Positions 1 through 11,631 of a stretch of DNA of 17,500 nt are shown piece after piece (position 1 is the first letter of the stretch; every line of letters starts with the position of its first letter). This DNA is from Trachelipus rathkii (taxonomy: Eukaryota > Arthropoda > Malacostraca > Isopoda > Trachelipodidae), in contig JABUQX010038733.1 of the NCBI GenBank assembly GCA_015478945.1, positions 10,001 through 27,500 on the forward strand. Reading direction: 5' to 3'. The notes under the pieces are model-generated. The model worked only from the letters and a program-made list of their open reading frames with translations. It did no database searches and was not told where the DNA came from. Made by a program: the position numbers and the translations under genes.

Positions 1-67
<67 letters not shown>
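1..67. repeat. (TA)n microsatellite, cut by window edge
   Basis: Perfect TA dinucleotide array that continues beyond the left edge. It is the first of about a dozen such arrays in the window. Confidence 0.97.
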
Positions 68-69
<2 letters not shown>

Positions 70-1140
70 AAACGAATAAATATATAGATTTTTTTGATTG
101 AGAGAGAAAGAATGAGAAGAGAAAGACAATAAAATATACTAAAAAATCGAATACAAAAAAAAAATTTGTTTAAATATATAAACTCTTCCAGGCTATTATA
201 AAAAGTTTTCTCCCAAAAAATAGAAGCCGGAACGAAATTTCGTAAAATTTGCAGTTGGTACCCTTTTTTTATTTAGTGGTAAACCTGTTTTGTCTTCATA
301 CTGTTTAACTCAACTTATTACCTGCTGTTCGTAAATCCAAACAAATGCATTTAAATTACCCGGAAGAGTTAAGAAAACAAACGAACATATTTTCTAAATG
401 TAATTCACAATAAATAATTTTCCATTCCTGTTAAATACCTGTGTTTTATTTATACATAAATTCCTAGCTAATTTGTACAACCTAACGCTATTTGATAAGT
501 ACAACCCTAGCTACCTAAACTAAACTAAATATTCATTAAATAATGATTTATAAACTTTGTCACAATCGGTATTCCTTTATCCTCATCACGTGATTGTTCT
601 ACTTTGAGGTGCCACTAATCACTACCTTTTCAATCCCTTGCCAAATAATGTCTGCTGGGAGAAAAGAACAACATTAAAACTTAATGCACCTAAATTGTTA
701 GTTATCAAATAAATGGTTATTTAAACTGTCAACTTTTTAACACTGGTTAACCTCCTTCTTTATTTTTAAAAGTCACAAAAACTTGATAATTAAATGTTTG
801 CCACGTATCACTTATTAAACGAACTGTTATTCCTGAACCATAATTTAACTTTAACTGTTACTCCAGCAATGATGTTAACCTTGACATATAAGAACAACTA
901 GGTACTTACGAGTTAAAACTGCCTTAGAAACCTTATCCAATACCTGGGACGATAGTTACTTGATCCTTATTTATGCCGAGTTCAAGCATCATTTCGGCCT
1001 TTTTACACAAGTGAGAGAAGATACCCGTGTTATGGACTTCTGCTTACTCACCGAACCTTCCGACTGTTAAATTTCTGTTAATATCTCCTGTTTATTCTGT
1101 TTAAATAGTCTGAGGTCCAGAGGTTTGCCATCCTAACTCA
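68..1140. other. AT-rich sequence without recognisable gene
   Basis: About 1.1 kb of AT-rich DNA. I see no long reading frame, no recognisable protein similarity and no RNA gene on either strand. It is probably intergenic, intronic or very old transposon sequence. Confidence 0.6.
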
Positions 1141-1289
1141 AGTTTATCCCGAACTAAGTGCATTGCAAGGCTAGATTTGCCTATCTCAACCTGGGTTTGT
1201 CCCATGACTAAGTTTGTCCCATATCCAAGTTTGTCCCATGCCAGGTTTCAAGCTAGGTCCCACACTAGGTCTGTCCCATGCCAGGTCCC
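1141..1289 (+). repeat. Degenerate 17-bp tandem repeat (AGTTTGTCCCATGCCA)
   Basis: Three adjacent 17-bp units are clear at 1194-1210, 1211-1227 and 1228-1244, built around GTTTGTCCCAT. Decayed or shortened units lie on both sides (1141-1158, and 1245-1284 including GTCTGTCCCATGCCAG). A small reading frame crosses the block, but its protein is only the repeat in translation, so I do not call it a gene. Confidence 0.8.
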
Positions 1290-1576
1290 TATAAACAATA
1301 AGTTTATCATTAATAGTTCTTATACAAATTTATTTAATATACTAATAAACAATAATTTATAATTTAACTTTGCTTACCGTAACTCTACGGGCCTCTTCTT
1401 TTTGTACCTGTTGTTACTCCTATGTTCTCAATCCGAGTTGTCCCATCCTTTCTGAGATCTATTGACGATCTGATTTTATCGTGTCAAATTTTAAACTTTT
1501 TACCTTAGGCCAATCTTTAGTTGGTTTCCCTTTCCTAACAATATATATATAGTATTATTCTATATTTGAATCAGGA
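1290..1576. other. AT-rich sequence, nothing recognised
   Basis: Non-coding sequence between the 17-bp repeat and the LINE remnant. One isolated GTTGTCCCAT echo of the repeat is present near 1437-1446. Confidence 0.5.
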
Positions 1577-1599
1577 GTGGGTGTAGTACTCTCAAAAGT

Positions 1600-2355
1600 T
1601 CACCCTCTAGCGCAAATTACGCATATGAACACAGACGCAGACTTTAAAGTGAGGAGATTAAATTCAGTAGGAAATAAAGAAGATGGAAGAGAATTCCACA
1701 AAACAGAGGTGGTGGGAAAGAAGGAAGCACCACAGCAAACTAGCCTGGAGTTACCAATGTCAACACAATACTCGTGCGCAGATACAGCACCCTTTGTGCT
1801 ACGAAGGTGTCGTAAAGGTGGTGGTACGCCAGTGATAAATTCCCTCGAGCACTTGCCGCTGCGGTACCTATAGGATAGAGATAAAGCACCAACATCACTT
1901 CGCAAAGATAGAGGGTCAAGTGAACTGGAAAGTATAGAACAGTTTATAAGCCTTTTTGCTGTTGACTCTACCCTGTCCAAAAGCCGGGGGAAACCAGAGC
2001 CCCCCCCCCCCAGATATGAGAACAAGTTACTTCCACAAGGGCGGAAGAGACCATTGTATAGCTGGAAGCAACTGAAATAAAAGGAGGAAAGTCTGTCTAA
2101 ACAGAACTTCGTTCTTTGAGGCCGCCCTAGAAACCGTTGTAATGTGAGGTTTCCAAGACATTTTTTTTTGTTCATGTTAAGTTGAAGTTTTATATTGTCA
2201 ACAGGAGAGAACACAGAACCGCGAAAGAGATAGAAAGTTAGAAGGTATTTTGGAGAAGGAGATTTGTTGTGTTTGGGTTTTTTAAAAGAATTGAATTTCA
2301 CAAAGTTATTTCTATCCATCAGCGAGAATAAAATCAGAAAGATTAAGAGATGCAA
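1600..2355 (-). pseudogene. C-terminal domain of the LINE ORF2 (thumb and tail)
   Basis: This open frame of 251 codons is real LINE coding sequence from about residue 100 onward. Family-typical blocks are RLLDRVESTAKRLIN, DVGALSLSYRYRSGKCS, EFITGVPPPL, HEYCVDIGN and SFFPTTSVLWNSLPSSLFP. The first 100 residues are out of register with the family. The frame ends naturally near 1600, about where the family ends. The poly-G tract at 1991-2010 (minus strand) has replaced part of the coding sequence near the RPCxE/AxxVWGG region. Confidence 0.85.
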
Positions 2356-2357
2356 TT

Positions 2358-2630
2358 CTAGAAGTAAAAGAGGGAGTAAAATTGATATGAGTTAAAGAAT
2401 AAAGGGCGAGTCATCGGCATATGAGTGATAGAGTTAGAGGTGCAGGTGAGATCATATGAAAAGTAGGAATAAAGTAGGAGATAAGACAGAACCCTGAGGA
2501 ACACCACTATTGACCAAAAATCTGAAGAAATCGCCCCATCAACAGACGATATTGAGGATTTGAAAGAAAGCTTAGACATAAGTAAGCAAAAGAGAAGGAG
2601 GGGAACTTGGAGAGCATTGACGTGTGCCAT
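2358..2630 (-). pseudogene. Reverse transcriptase palm fragment of the 1.6-3.4 kb LINE
   Basis: This 90-codon open stretch covers the RT palm but changes register inside it. The frame that reads VFLRVLSY is one base off the frame that reads GVPQGSVLSPTLF over the same bases, and YADD appears only in a third register. The two signature motifs therefore survive at nucleotide level while the protein is broken. The start methionine is accidental. Confidence 0.8.
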
Positions 2631-3439
2631 ACTCGGTAAAATGCTTTGGATATGTCAAGGGCCACTACGCAAGTCTCCCGGTAGTTCCTAAGAGCGAAAA
2701 AAAACCCATAAATTGGTTAGATAGGAATGTATATCGTCAGTAGACTTCGTGAAACGAGAGTCGTACTGGCGATCGGAATGAGTTTCCCAGATGATTTAAA
2801 ATAGTGAAGTTAAGTGATATTAAAGTTATTAAGATAGAATACAAGTGAAGAGTTACGAGGGCGATAGTTAGAAGGATCAGAGCGGCTTCCTTTTTCGGAA
2901 TAGGTTGGACATGTGAGAGCTTCCAACAACACTGAGGGAAAGGGCTAGTATTGAGATATAGAGAATATAGTTGAGCGAGGGGCCGAAGAGATTAGCTTTT
3001 TCAGTTGGAGAATTAGCAACACAATGATCAGATCGAATAAGAGGAGGAAGGCAGATTTATAGAAGTTGCTAGAGATGAAGATTTGTCATAGGAGAACCAA
3101 GGAGGTTAGCGACTTTCCTTTGATGAAACCCGCTTTGCTCCGTCGGAGTATCGCTCAACGATTTCTAGCTGAGTGAAAATTAGCGAGAGTGATAGGAGAA
3201 TGAGAACTTTTCCACCCCCGATAGGCACTGTCTCTAGCCTGAAAGGCCAGAACAAGAAACAAGCACGATCGAACCATGGATTTAGGAAAGAAAGATTTAG
3301 TTTTAGAAGGAATGAAATGAGGAAGAAAGATTTAGCTGAAGAGGGAATGACCTGCTCAATCCCATCAACGATTACAGCTCCCTCTTATCTTTTAAATCTT
3401 TATACATCCATAAATATTTCTTTACTGAGGTAGCCAATT

Positions 3440-3691
3440 TGCTATCATCTGCAAACTTTCAAACCTTACATTTAAGTTCCCTGGTCTAAAATATTTTATA
3501 CATATTTAAAGAACGCCACTTGACCTAAGAAATCGTTAGGGACCACAAATATATCTCCTCATTTCCATTAATAAATACTTTTCATTTTCATTGATTAACT
3601 ATTATTATTATTATTATTAAGTGACTTAAGGAATCAAAAATTTTGATCGCTAAAAAAATTTTGGGAGGTTGAACCCCCTGTCTACAACCTA

Positions 3692-3694
<3 letters not shown>
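3440..3694. other. Short AT-rich spacer with (TTA)n
   Basis: No coding signal seen. A short (TTA)n run lies at about 3599-3620. Confidence 0.6.
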
Positions 3695-3757
<63 letters not shown>

Positions 3758-3830
3758 GTATATATATATATATATATATAGTATATTATATATACTATAT
3801 ATAGAGAGAGAGAGAGAGAAAGAGAGAGAA
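3695..3830. repeat. Compound (TA)n-(GA)n microsatellite
   Basis: A TA array runs to about 3803 with a few interruptions, followed by a (GA)n run at 3803-3830. Confidence 0.95.
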
Positions 3831-3852
3831 AATTTTTAAAAATAGGTTTTTC

Positions 3853-4025
<173 letters not shown>

Positions 4026-4059
4026 AAAATATATATTTAGTATTTTATAAAAATAGATA

Positions 4060-4594
4060 TATACTTTCGGAATAAATTATTCCTACATTGGTTCCAGACT
4101 TAGAGACCTACAAAGAATATTTTTGATTATAAAATAAATGTACAAAAGGAAGTAACACTCACGCTCTTGGATAGATCGCGCAGATAAAACTGAGGATGCC
4201 CACTTCCAGGCCGACGCCCAATTACGATAAAAGGAGAAACTCTCCTCAACTCCCATACATCACCTTGATAATTTCTTAATTTTTAAGAACTGGAAAAAAT
4301 TTCCTCAGAGGAAAATCAGGAAGATGACATCTCATGCAACAAATATGAATTAATGGCAATGAAGAATTTGATTGTATAAACACAATGCAATGATAACGTT
4401 AAAGGAATTTACCTAAATCTAAACCCATGCAATAATATTGTGTGACAATTGGAGATTTCAGTTCTTTTAGTAGACTTTTATTAATAATTGTTCACCTAGA
4501 ACAACTTAATTAACAAGACCATATATGAGAAAAACAAAAAAAAAATGCATAAGGAAAGCTTCAAGTGTAACTTATATTTATCAAAATAAAGACA
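4060..4594. other. Single-copy AT-rich stretch with a more complex island at 4148-4260
   Basis: Most of this is featureless. Bases 4148-4260 are less AT-rich than the surroundings. On the minus strand they read open in more than one frame and end in AGC|GTGAGT, which resembles a splice donor. I cannot match the translation to a known protein, so I do not call an exon. Confidence 0.35.
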
Positions 4595-4595
4595 C

Positions 4596-4694
<99 letters not shown>

Positions 4695-4747
4695 TATATA
4701 TAAAATATATATATTATAGTTATATAATATATATATATATATAATAA

Positions 4748-4778
<31 letters not shown>

Positions 4779-4783
4779 TTATT
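4595..4783. repeat. (TA)n microsatellite, interrupted
   Basis: A long TA array with interruptions after about 4685. The reading frames across it encode only IYIYIY and are artefacts. Confidence 0.95.
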
Positions 4784-4833
4784 GTGCTCTTAGTCAAGTA
4801 TGAAAGAAATATGTACAAGAAATTACTCGTTTG

Positions 4834-4855
4834 TTTTTTTTTTTTTTTTTTTTTT
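4834..4855. repeat. Poly-T run
   Basis: About 22 consecutive T. It could be the poly(A) tail of a minus-strand retroelement, but no such element is recognisable next to it. Confidence 0.85.
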
Positions 4856-4948
4856 AGAAAAAAAAACATTTACTATGGATACCATCATAGATTCATTCAT
4901 TCTATAAATAAAAATTCCCTACTGTAACAATCACCCAATACATAAACA

Positions 4949-4956
4949 CCTGAAAC
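4949..4956. repeat. 8-bp target-site duplication, left copy (CCTGAAAC)
   Basis: CCTGAAAC directly precedes the TAGGGATGGCC terminus. An identical octamer directly follows the other terminus at 7832-7839. An 8-bp duplication is the hallmark of hAT transposition. Confidence 0.9.
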
Positions 4957-5059
4957 TAGGGATGGCCAAAAAATATCGATATATCGAAATATCGATATTT
5001 TTGGCGCGATATATCGATATTTCGATATTTTTTCTTAATATCGAAATCCGATATTCTTT

Positions 5060-5984
5060 TGAAAAAAAAAATTTTTAAAGGCCGCAAAAAAATAAAATCT
5101 TATCCCCTCTCCCAACACCCTGAAGTTATGAAACTCTCTTTTTTCCCCATATTTCGTTCTTACGTCCGTCCCAATGTCGTGTATAAAATAAACCGAAAAA
5201 TTGGGTTTTAGATTTTTTTCGTCTTTTCGGGAACCAAAAATAGGGAGAGGGGGGGATTGACATGGCACATACCACATAGTCAAATTGTCTTCTGAGTATT
5301 CGCTAATCACTATTCAGTTATTCTGGTTTACAGTTAACATACCGAGTACCGACTAGTTTAATCATCTACTGGCGATTACAATTGTTTTGCTTAAATATGT
5401 AATTAACTAAATTAACGATTTTATAATAGCCATTTCTAAAAGTATTTTGGGGGTACATCACTAAAGCTTTTTTTATGATAAGTCGTCTGGGCATCCAGTC
5501 GAACTTCTTAAATATTAATTTCATTTTAATAATAAAATTTAATAGATTTTCTTAAGATCCAGACTTCCAGAGTCGTCCAAGTATCAGTTGTCTACCATCC
5601 AATTTAAATTAATTTCGTTGATTGAATCAATATTTATTTTGTACTTAAATAGAAATCATTTTGAAGATTCCTAGCTTCATTAATACTTAATAGCTATTTT
5701 TTCATTTTTTAAAACGGCCCACATCATTTTTATAATTATTGTTTAATTTTCTAGTGAAAAGCGCAATTTTCCTTATTTAAATTTATCACTTGCGTCCACA
5801 AACAGTCAAAAACACCCGCCAGTTCCTCAAGATCCAACATCAACGGTTTCTAGCACACAACTTCAGTCTTTAACCTCTTGGAGTTGGAAACTTGAAAGTT
5901 GGAGACCTGAAGAGACAAGTTCATAAAGCGATTTCTCCCCTTTTTCTTCTTTACATTCGTCTGCTTAATATTTATAAATTAAAG
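5060..5984. other. Left interior of the hAT element, no recognised gene
   Basis: Non-repetitive, AT-rich sequence. A minus-strand frame at 5035-5310 has no recognisable similarity and overlaps the subterminal repeats. The stretch 5790-5925 reads open on the plus strand, with a Ser/Thr/Pro-rich translation that might be a scrap of transposase linker. I cannot support that identification. Confidence 0.45.
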
Positions 5985-7053
<1,069 letters not shown>

Positions 7054-7088
<35 letters not shown>

Positions 7089-7320
7089 TACTATATATAA
7101 TTTATATATATTATATTATATATATATGGACAAAGTTACTTAACGGCGACACGGAACGGGAGATGCGGATAAGTTTTATATATATATATATTATATATAT
7201 ATATATATATAATATATATATATATATATAATATTATATATATATATATTAATATAATATATAATTATATTATATAATATAATATATTATATATATTATA
7301 TATATATATAATATATAGGT
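7054..7320. repeat. Interrupted (TA)n array with a small unique island
   Basis: TA-rich low-complexity sequence adjoining the CT tract. A short complex island sits at about 7129-7177 and contains GGAGATGCGGAT, an echo of the ATGCGGATG hexamers at 13040-13080. Confidence 0.9.
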
Positions 7321-7592
7321 TATGTATTAAACCGTAATACTGTGAAATACCTAACAACTGCTCATTGTTTAAGAACGCAAATAAATCTGTTAACAACATC
7401 ATTTCTGCCGTTGTAAAATAAAAAACATCGTACATCCCTAAAACTTTGTTATTTATTTTATTTTTTATTTTGTTAGTTTTAATTTATTTTGTATTTTTCA
7501 TAACTGAAATTTTGCCCCTGATTCCAAAAATGTATTCAATTTTAGTGTAGCTATCGTTGTTTTTTAACTATGTGCGTCGCCTAATCTGGAGG
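7321..7592. other. Right interior of the hAT element, no recognised gene
   Basis: About 270 bp of AT-rich non-coding sequence between two TA arrays. No protein or RNA gene is recognised. Confidence 0.5.
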
Positions 7593-7599
7593 ATATATA

Positions 7600-7682
<83 letters not shown>
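7593..7682. repeat. (TA)n microsatellite inside the hAT element
   Basis: TA array immediately inside the right subterminal repeat region of the element. Confidence 0.95.
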
Positions 7683-7685
<3 letters not shown>

Positions 7686-7831
7686 GGTTATTATAATATA
7701 TCAAATTATAATGGGATTATAAAATATCGATATATTGAATATCGATATTTTTCTGCCGATAATATCGAAGGCGATATGATATTTTTTTAAATATCGATTT
7801 ATCGATATTTTTTAGATATCGGGCATCCCTA

Positions 7832-7839
7832 CCTGAAAC
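7832..7839. repeat. 8-bp target-site duplication, right copy (CCTGAAAC)
   Basis: Exact match to 4949-4956, directly abutting the terminal CATCCCTA. Confidence 0.9.
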
Positions 7840-8224
7840 CCGAAAAAGATCCGCAGATCAAATATATACCGGTATATATATTTTTAAATAATTGTGTGAA
7901 TAAACCCCAAGACACCCAAACAAGTTAGGTTAGGTAAATATGTTACCTGTAACTATGAATGCAATGGCAAGCAAAGTTAACTGGTTAGGTCATAATATAG
8001 TTTCAATAACACAATAGTATACTTTTTCTTTACATGATATCAGTAGTACAACAATCTTTACATGATATCAGTAGTACTTCGCAATTTTATATATGAAAAA
8101 TGTAACTACTGCTAAATGGTAGCAGGTTCAATATACAGTATATAGATAATTTATAATTATTCGTAAAAAAATATATTTGGCAATACTGCCACCACTAAGT
8201 GGAAGCACTTATAAACTAAATGTG
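7840..8224. other. Single-copy spacer with a 28-bp duplication
   Basis: No gene seen. The 22-mer beginning CTTTACATGATATCAG is present twice in tandem at 8028-8049 and 8056-8077 (28-bp period), so a recent local duplication is likely. Confidence 0.7.
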
Positions 8225-9142
8225 GCGTCAGGTGGGGTGATGTGGGCCACTTTAGGTATAACTTTGTCTCCCCACTTTTCCCTAAAACACTTTTTGGAAT
8301 TTTTTTTACTGAAAATCAAGGCCCTATAGTAGGTCATAAATAAGCACACAAATAAATAATGTAATTCTAATAATAGTTTTACTAAAGTTTAAATAAAGCT
8401 CATTTAGACTTACCTTGAAGGGTTGAATTGGGCCATCTGTTTGAATTCCTCTTTTATGTATAAATTTAATTTTAATTTTTACTTAATATAATAATTGTTT
8501 ATTGTATTAAAATTAGTAATAAGTAATTAAAATGTCAATAATGATACATAAAATAAGAACAAAAATTTTGTGGCCAAATTCACCCCATTCGTGGGATGAA
8601 TTTTGACACTTTTTGGAATTCCTATTTTTCATACAAATTTAATTTTTTATTTTAATTTTTACTTAATATAAGTACCTTTTTATTATATTAAAATTAGCTA
8701 TATGTAATAAAAATAAGAATAACATAACAATTGTGGCCCAATTCAGCCCATCATCAATTTTTATGGGGGTGAATTGGGCCAAGTTAGGCCCAGTGATTTA
8801 ATCACTATGTACTGTTTGGAACACAAATTTACTTTGCCAGTTTAAAGCTAACATACTCAACTGTATACACTGAAAAAATAATTAAAATGTCCACAACTTT
8901 TCATTTTGTAACAAAGTTAAACAAAATTACATTTTTCAAGTGATATTCTATTTGACATTTTATTCCCTAATATATTATGTTTTAAAAATATAAAAACTCT
9001 TTAGAATTTAAGATAATCTAAATAAAACTTGTAGTACTACCACATGGCTATTGAATGAGCAAAAAAAAATTTTTTTTTATTTAATTACAGTGGACCAATT
9101 CACCCCCCAAAAAAAGGTGGCCCTGGTTACCATGCCTGACGC
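8225..9142. mobile_element. Putative non-autonomous DNA transposon with 26-bp imperfect inverted ends
   Basis: The left end GCGTCAGGTGGGG... and the inverted right end GCGTCAGGCATGG... match at 19 of 26 positions, including the terminal 8 bp and an inner GGGCCAC. No transposase is seen. Inside, a motif like GGGTGAATTGGGCC recurs in both orientations (about 8231, 8418, 8571, 8731, 8765 and 9091). A roughly 170-bp unit is also duplicated. I could not find a convincing target-site duplication, so the superfamily is unassigned. Confidence 0.55.
8440..8785. repeat. Imperfect tandem duplication, about 173-bp period
   Basis: GAATTCCT at 8443-8450 and again at 8616-8623 start two matching stretches. 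Each continues through AATTTTAATTTTTACTTAATATA and ATTAAAATTAG and ends at a GGCC(C)AATTCA motif. A shorter relative begins near 8288 (CACTTTTTGGAATT). Confidence 0.75.
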
Positions 9143-9916
9143 TATGAAAAGTTTTTTGTCACCAACACCGCTGCCACTGGGTATAAGCAAAAAAAATAAA
9201 CACTTTAGGACACTATTCAAATTATAATGTTCAGTTTCTTTAAATGAGAGGGAAACAAAAACAAAAAACTTTTCAACTGGGGTAATAACTTTAAATTCAG
9301 GGAGATCAATAATTAAAGTATTTATTTAGCATATGCTGCATAATATACCTTCATGACTGGTATGGTGGTTCCAACAGGCAAAAAAAAATTTCAGAAAGTT
9401 TGAATACACTAATCAGGGAAGTGAAGCTCACACAATGGAAAGTTGAAATTTCAAAGGGTCTCCTCACCCAAAACCTTAAAAAAAATTTATAACAAACTAA
9501 ATGGATCAGCTATATAACTAATTGATTCAATATTTTTTCTATATTGCAAACAGTCAATAATTTATTAAAGAAACAAAATGTGAAATTCATACCTCTAGAA
9601 ATTTCCTGAGGTTACTTGTTTGATGTGGACTTTGCAAATATACCCGGTAAAGGAACTTCAAGTTCTAATTAGTAGTAGACAAGCCAATATGTATCTTTAT
9701 CTTGAATAAATGGAGCCTAAATAACAAAAAAATGTTTTGGTAGAATACTTACAAAATCATTTGTCAATTCAATTTTTGTGATTACTAAACAACATTTTTA
9801 TCATATCATATATATATTACCTACTTCAATAAATTCCTAGGTGTAGGTAACAGTTTATGCATACATTAGAAATAGTTAATTCTGAAACTCAAAGATCATG
9901 AAGGCATTTTGTACAT

Positions 9917-9919
<3 letters not shown>
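9143..9919. other. AT-rich sequence, nothing recognised
   Basis: No long reading frame, RNA gene or repeat of note. It could be intergenic or RpS11 intron 1. Confidence 0.5.

Positions 9920-10005
<86 letters not shown>
9920..10005. repeat. (TA)n microsatellite
   Basis: Uninterrupted TA array. Confidence 0.97.
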
Positions 10006-10008
<3 letters not shown>

Positions 10009-10309
10009 GTGCATTAATTCATGTATTTTTTTATTATATACTACATAAGTCTTGCAAATTTTGGTTATTTTTTAAAAATTAGTTATATAGCTTCTGTTTA
10101 TAACGTTGAAGAGTTGATAATCATTAAAAAAAATTTAGTAATATCCATTTATTGCTAATCTTGACACATTTCAATAGTGATTCTTAATCCCTACAACAAT
10201 GAAATAAAGAAAATTATGATTTTTGTATCATTATTTTATTTTATTGAAAAAATACTTAAAATGTAAAATAATTTGTAAAAAAAAAAAAAATCAATTTTTT
10301 GATACTATT
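10006..10309. other. AT-rich sequence, nothing recognised
   Basis: No gene is seen. A small plus-strand frame runs from here into the antisense of the neighbouring LINE and has no support. Confidence 0.5.
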
Positions 10310-11100
10310 TTTGTAAGTGTTGTAAATGTACATCTTGTTATAATTCTGAGTTGCTGGTTTTGTTTGGAGTTTTTCATGTTTCCTTTGGCTAATAGTGGCT
10401 ACCATACTGGTGAAGCGTAGTTCAGTGATGGGCTGATAAATTGTTTATAAATGGTGATGGATGTTTATTTTTAATGTTGGTATTTGCTATGGTTTTTAGA
10501 ATGTTTAGTTTCCTGTTTGCTGATGTTGTAATGTATATTGTGTGTGTTTTGCTAAAGGTAAGTATGTTTCATGTGTTACTCCTAATATTTTGGGTGTTTT
10601 GTTTAGTGGGATAGCAGTGTTATTTATGGAAATTGGTAGTTCTGAGTTGATCTGCTGTGGTTAGCGTGATAGAGGACTTGTTTGGTGAAGCACACATTCT
10701 ATTTGTCCATTAATCAAGTTTGTATTTAGTTGGTGTATTGTTGGGTTATGAGGGTTACTGTGTTTAGATTCTGGTGTGTGGTAGCTATGGTTATGTTATT
10801 GGTGTAAGTTATGTTTGTGTGGTCTATTTGGGGTTGTGGAAGATCTGCTGTGAATAGGTTGAAAAGTGTAGGTGATAGTATTGCTCCTTGGAGGTACATT
10901 GTTTTTAATGTTTACTGTGCATAATTTCTTGTTATTGATCTGTATTTGAGCTGTTCTTCCTGATAGGAAGTTTGATAACCATTTCTTTAAATTAATGGGG
11001 GATGCTTGATTTTATTATTGTCTTTTATTAGTATCTTGGGACTTTCTTGAAAACCTTGTTTATGTTGATTACTATGAGTGGAGTTGTGTGTGTCTTAAGA
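10310..11100 (-). mobile_element. Second LINE corpse: reverse transcriptase core, minus strand
   Basis: Minus-strand reading gives an RT core. NKVFKKV near 11050 is where SKAFD.V is expected. Next come FLSGRTAQIQINN (near 10960), PQGAILSPTLFNLF (about 10856-10893) after a one-base frameshift, and NITYTNNITIATTHQN (about 10770-10815). Further on are KTPKILGVT, LNYASPVW (near 10410) and LRIITRCTFTT (near 10335). The YADD active site has become YTNN at 10795-10806. Frequent frameshifts and stops show it is long dead. It differs from the 1.6-3.4 kb LINE in motif spelling, so it is a separate family of Jockey/CR1-like type. Exact clade not resolved. Confidence 0.85.
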
Positions 11101-11330
11101 TTTAAGCTGTCTATGACTTAAAAAAGATAATTAAGTATTGTAATACTACTTTATACTAGGTATATAACCAATATTTAAATTTCATTTTTTAACTAAATTC
11201 AATACTTTTAAGATTCGTATATTGTTCTTATTATCAGTCATATTTGGTTTATATAAGATTTGCAAGTATGATTTATATTTTGCTAAAAATTTTCTCAATT
11301 TTCAAATTTCTCAAAGTAATTATTTTACAA
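11101..11330. other. AT-rich spacer before the RpS11 exon copies
   Basis: No gene is seen. The last 45 bases are pyrimidine-rich and end in TTTTACAA, which looks like a splice acceptor whose AG has become AA (see the adjacent exon relic). Confidence 0.5.
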
Positions 11331-11463
11331 ATTGAAATGTATTATCTAAAACAGCAAACTGTTTTCCAAAACAGGAAAGCAGTTTTAAAGAAAAAGCATA
11401 TATTCCTAGTTAAGGTATATTCAAATGTCTAGTAGGGGGTTGGGCTTTAAAGCACCACGAAGG
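11331..11463 (+). pseudogene. Decayed duplicate of RpS11 exon 2
   Basis: In frame from 11331 the translation contains YLKQQTVFQNRKAVLKKK, then KVYSNV. A 7-base insertion (TAGTAGG, 11430-11436) follows, then GLGFKAPRR and a good donor at AGG|GTGAGA. Removing the insertion leaves exactly 42 codons in phase 0, the same size and phase as the intact exon at 11632-11757. The two share E..KQ.T at the start and VGLGFK.P at the end. This copy is closer to the S11 consensus as I remember it (Y.KQPT.FQN.K..L) than the intact exon is. It appears dead: the acceptor position reads TTTTACAA instead of an AG, and the insertion carries stops. An alternative is sequencing or assembly error hiding a usable alternative exon. 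Confidence 0.7.
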
Positions 11464-11631
11464 GTGAGAGAGAACTGTTGCAACTCTAGCCTCAAGTGTG
11501 TTAACTTTTTACCCCATTCGGTTCCCACAGTGTGTGTTCACTTTTAGCATTCATTTTAGGTATTGACATTTAATTTATTCTTATTTTCTAACATTTTTTT
11601 TAACTTACAGCATGCTTTGATTTAATTTCAG

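Larger units (their letters stand above)
1590..3390 (-). mobile_element. Jockey-like non-LTR retrotransposon (LINE) corpse: endonuclease end plus reverse transcriptase
   Basis: Reading the minus strand gives, in order and in shifting frames, the parts of an arthropod LINE ORF2. The end of the endonuclease/linker has KPWFDRAC-like residues near 3250-3290. The reverse transcriptase entry has KGSRSDPSNYRP at about 2858-2899. The intact motif GVPQGSVLSPTLF lies at about 2470-2508. An intact YADD active site is at 2410-2421. The C-terminal tail (1600-2080) has LLDRVESTAKRLI, ALSLSYRYRSGKCS and VLWNSLPSSLFP, which are typical of the Jockey/BS group as I know it. The element is dead: there are many stops and frameshifts, and no single frame spans the RT domain. 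The 5' half (ORF1 and most of the endonuclease) is missing, as is usual for 5'-truncated insertions. Clade assignment is from memory of family motifs. Confidence 0.9.

Noticed and set aside
1177..1362. 61-codon plus-strand frame
   Set aside because: It is the 17-bp tandem repeat in translation and has no recognisable protein.
1577..1873. 98-codon plus-strand frame
   Set aside because: It is antisense to the C-terminal coding region of the minus-strand LINE, which has clear family similarity.
3173..3433. 86-codon plus-strand frame
   Set aside because: It is antisense to the upstream end of the same LINE, and the minus-strand reading has the recognisable KPWFDRAC-like block.
4525..4719. Tyr/Ile-repeat open frames over TA arrays (here and at 7557, 11798, 13043, 13603, 13754, 15840, 15901 and 16801)
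   Set aside because: TATATA repeats lack stops in most frames and yield IYIYIY. They are artefacts of the microsatellites.
7922..7936. TTAGG-like telomeric repeat (GTTAGGTTAGG)
   Set aside because: Only two units, well within background for AT-rich sequence. This is not a telomeric tract.
8028..8077. Possible CRISPR-like repeat-spacer unit
   Set aside because: Only two tandem copies of a 22-mer with a 6-bp gap in a eukaryotic genome. It is a simple local duplication.
10223..10420. 65-codon plus-strand frame
   Set aside because: It overlaps the antisense of the second LINE corpse, and the rest is AT-rich with no similarity.
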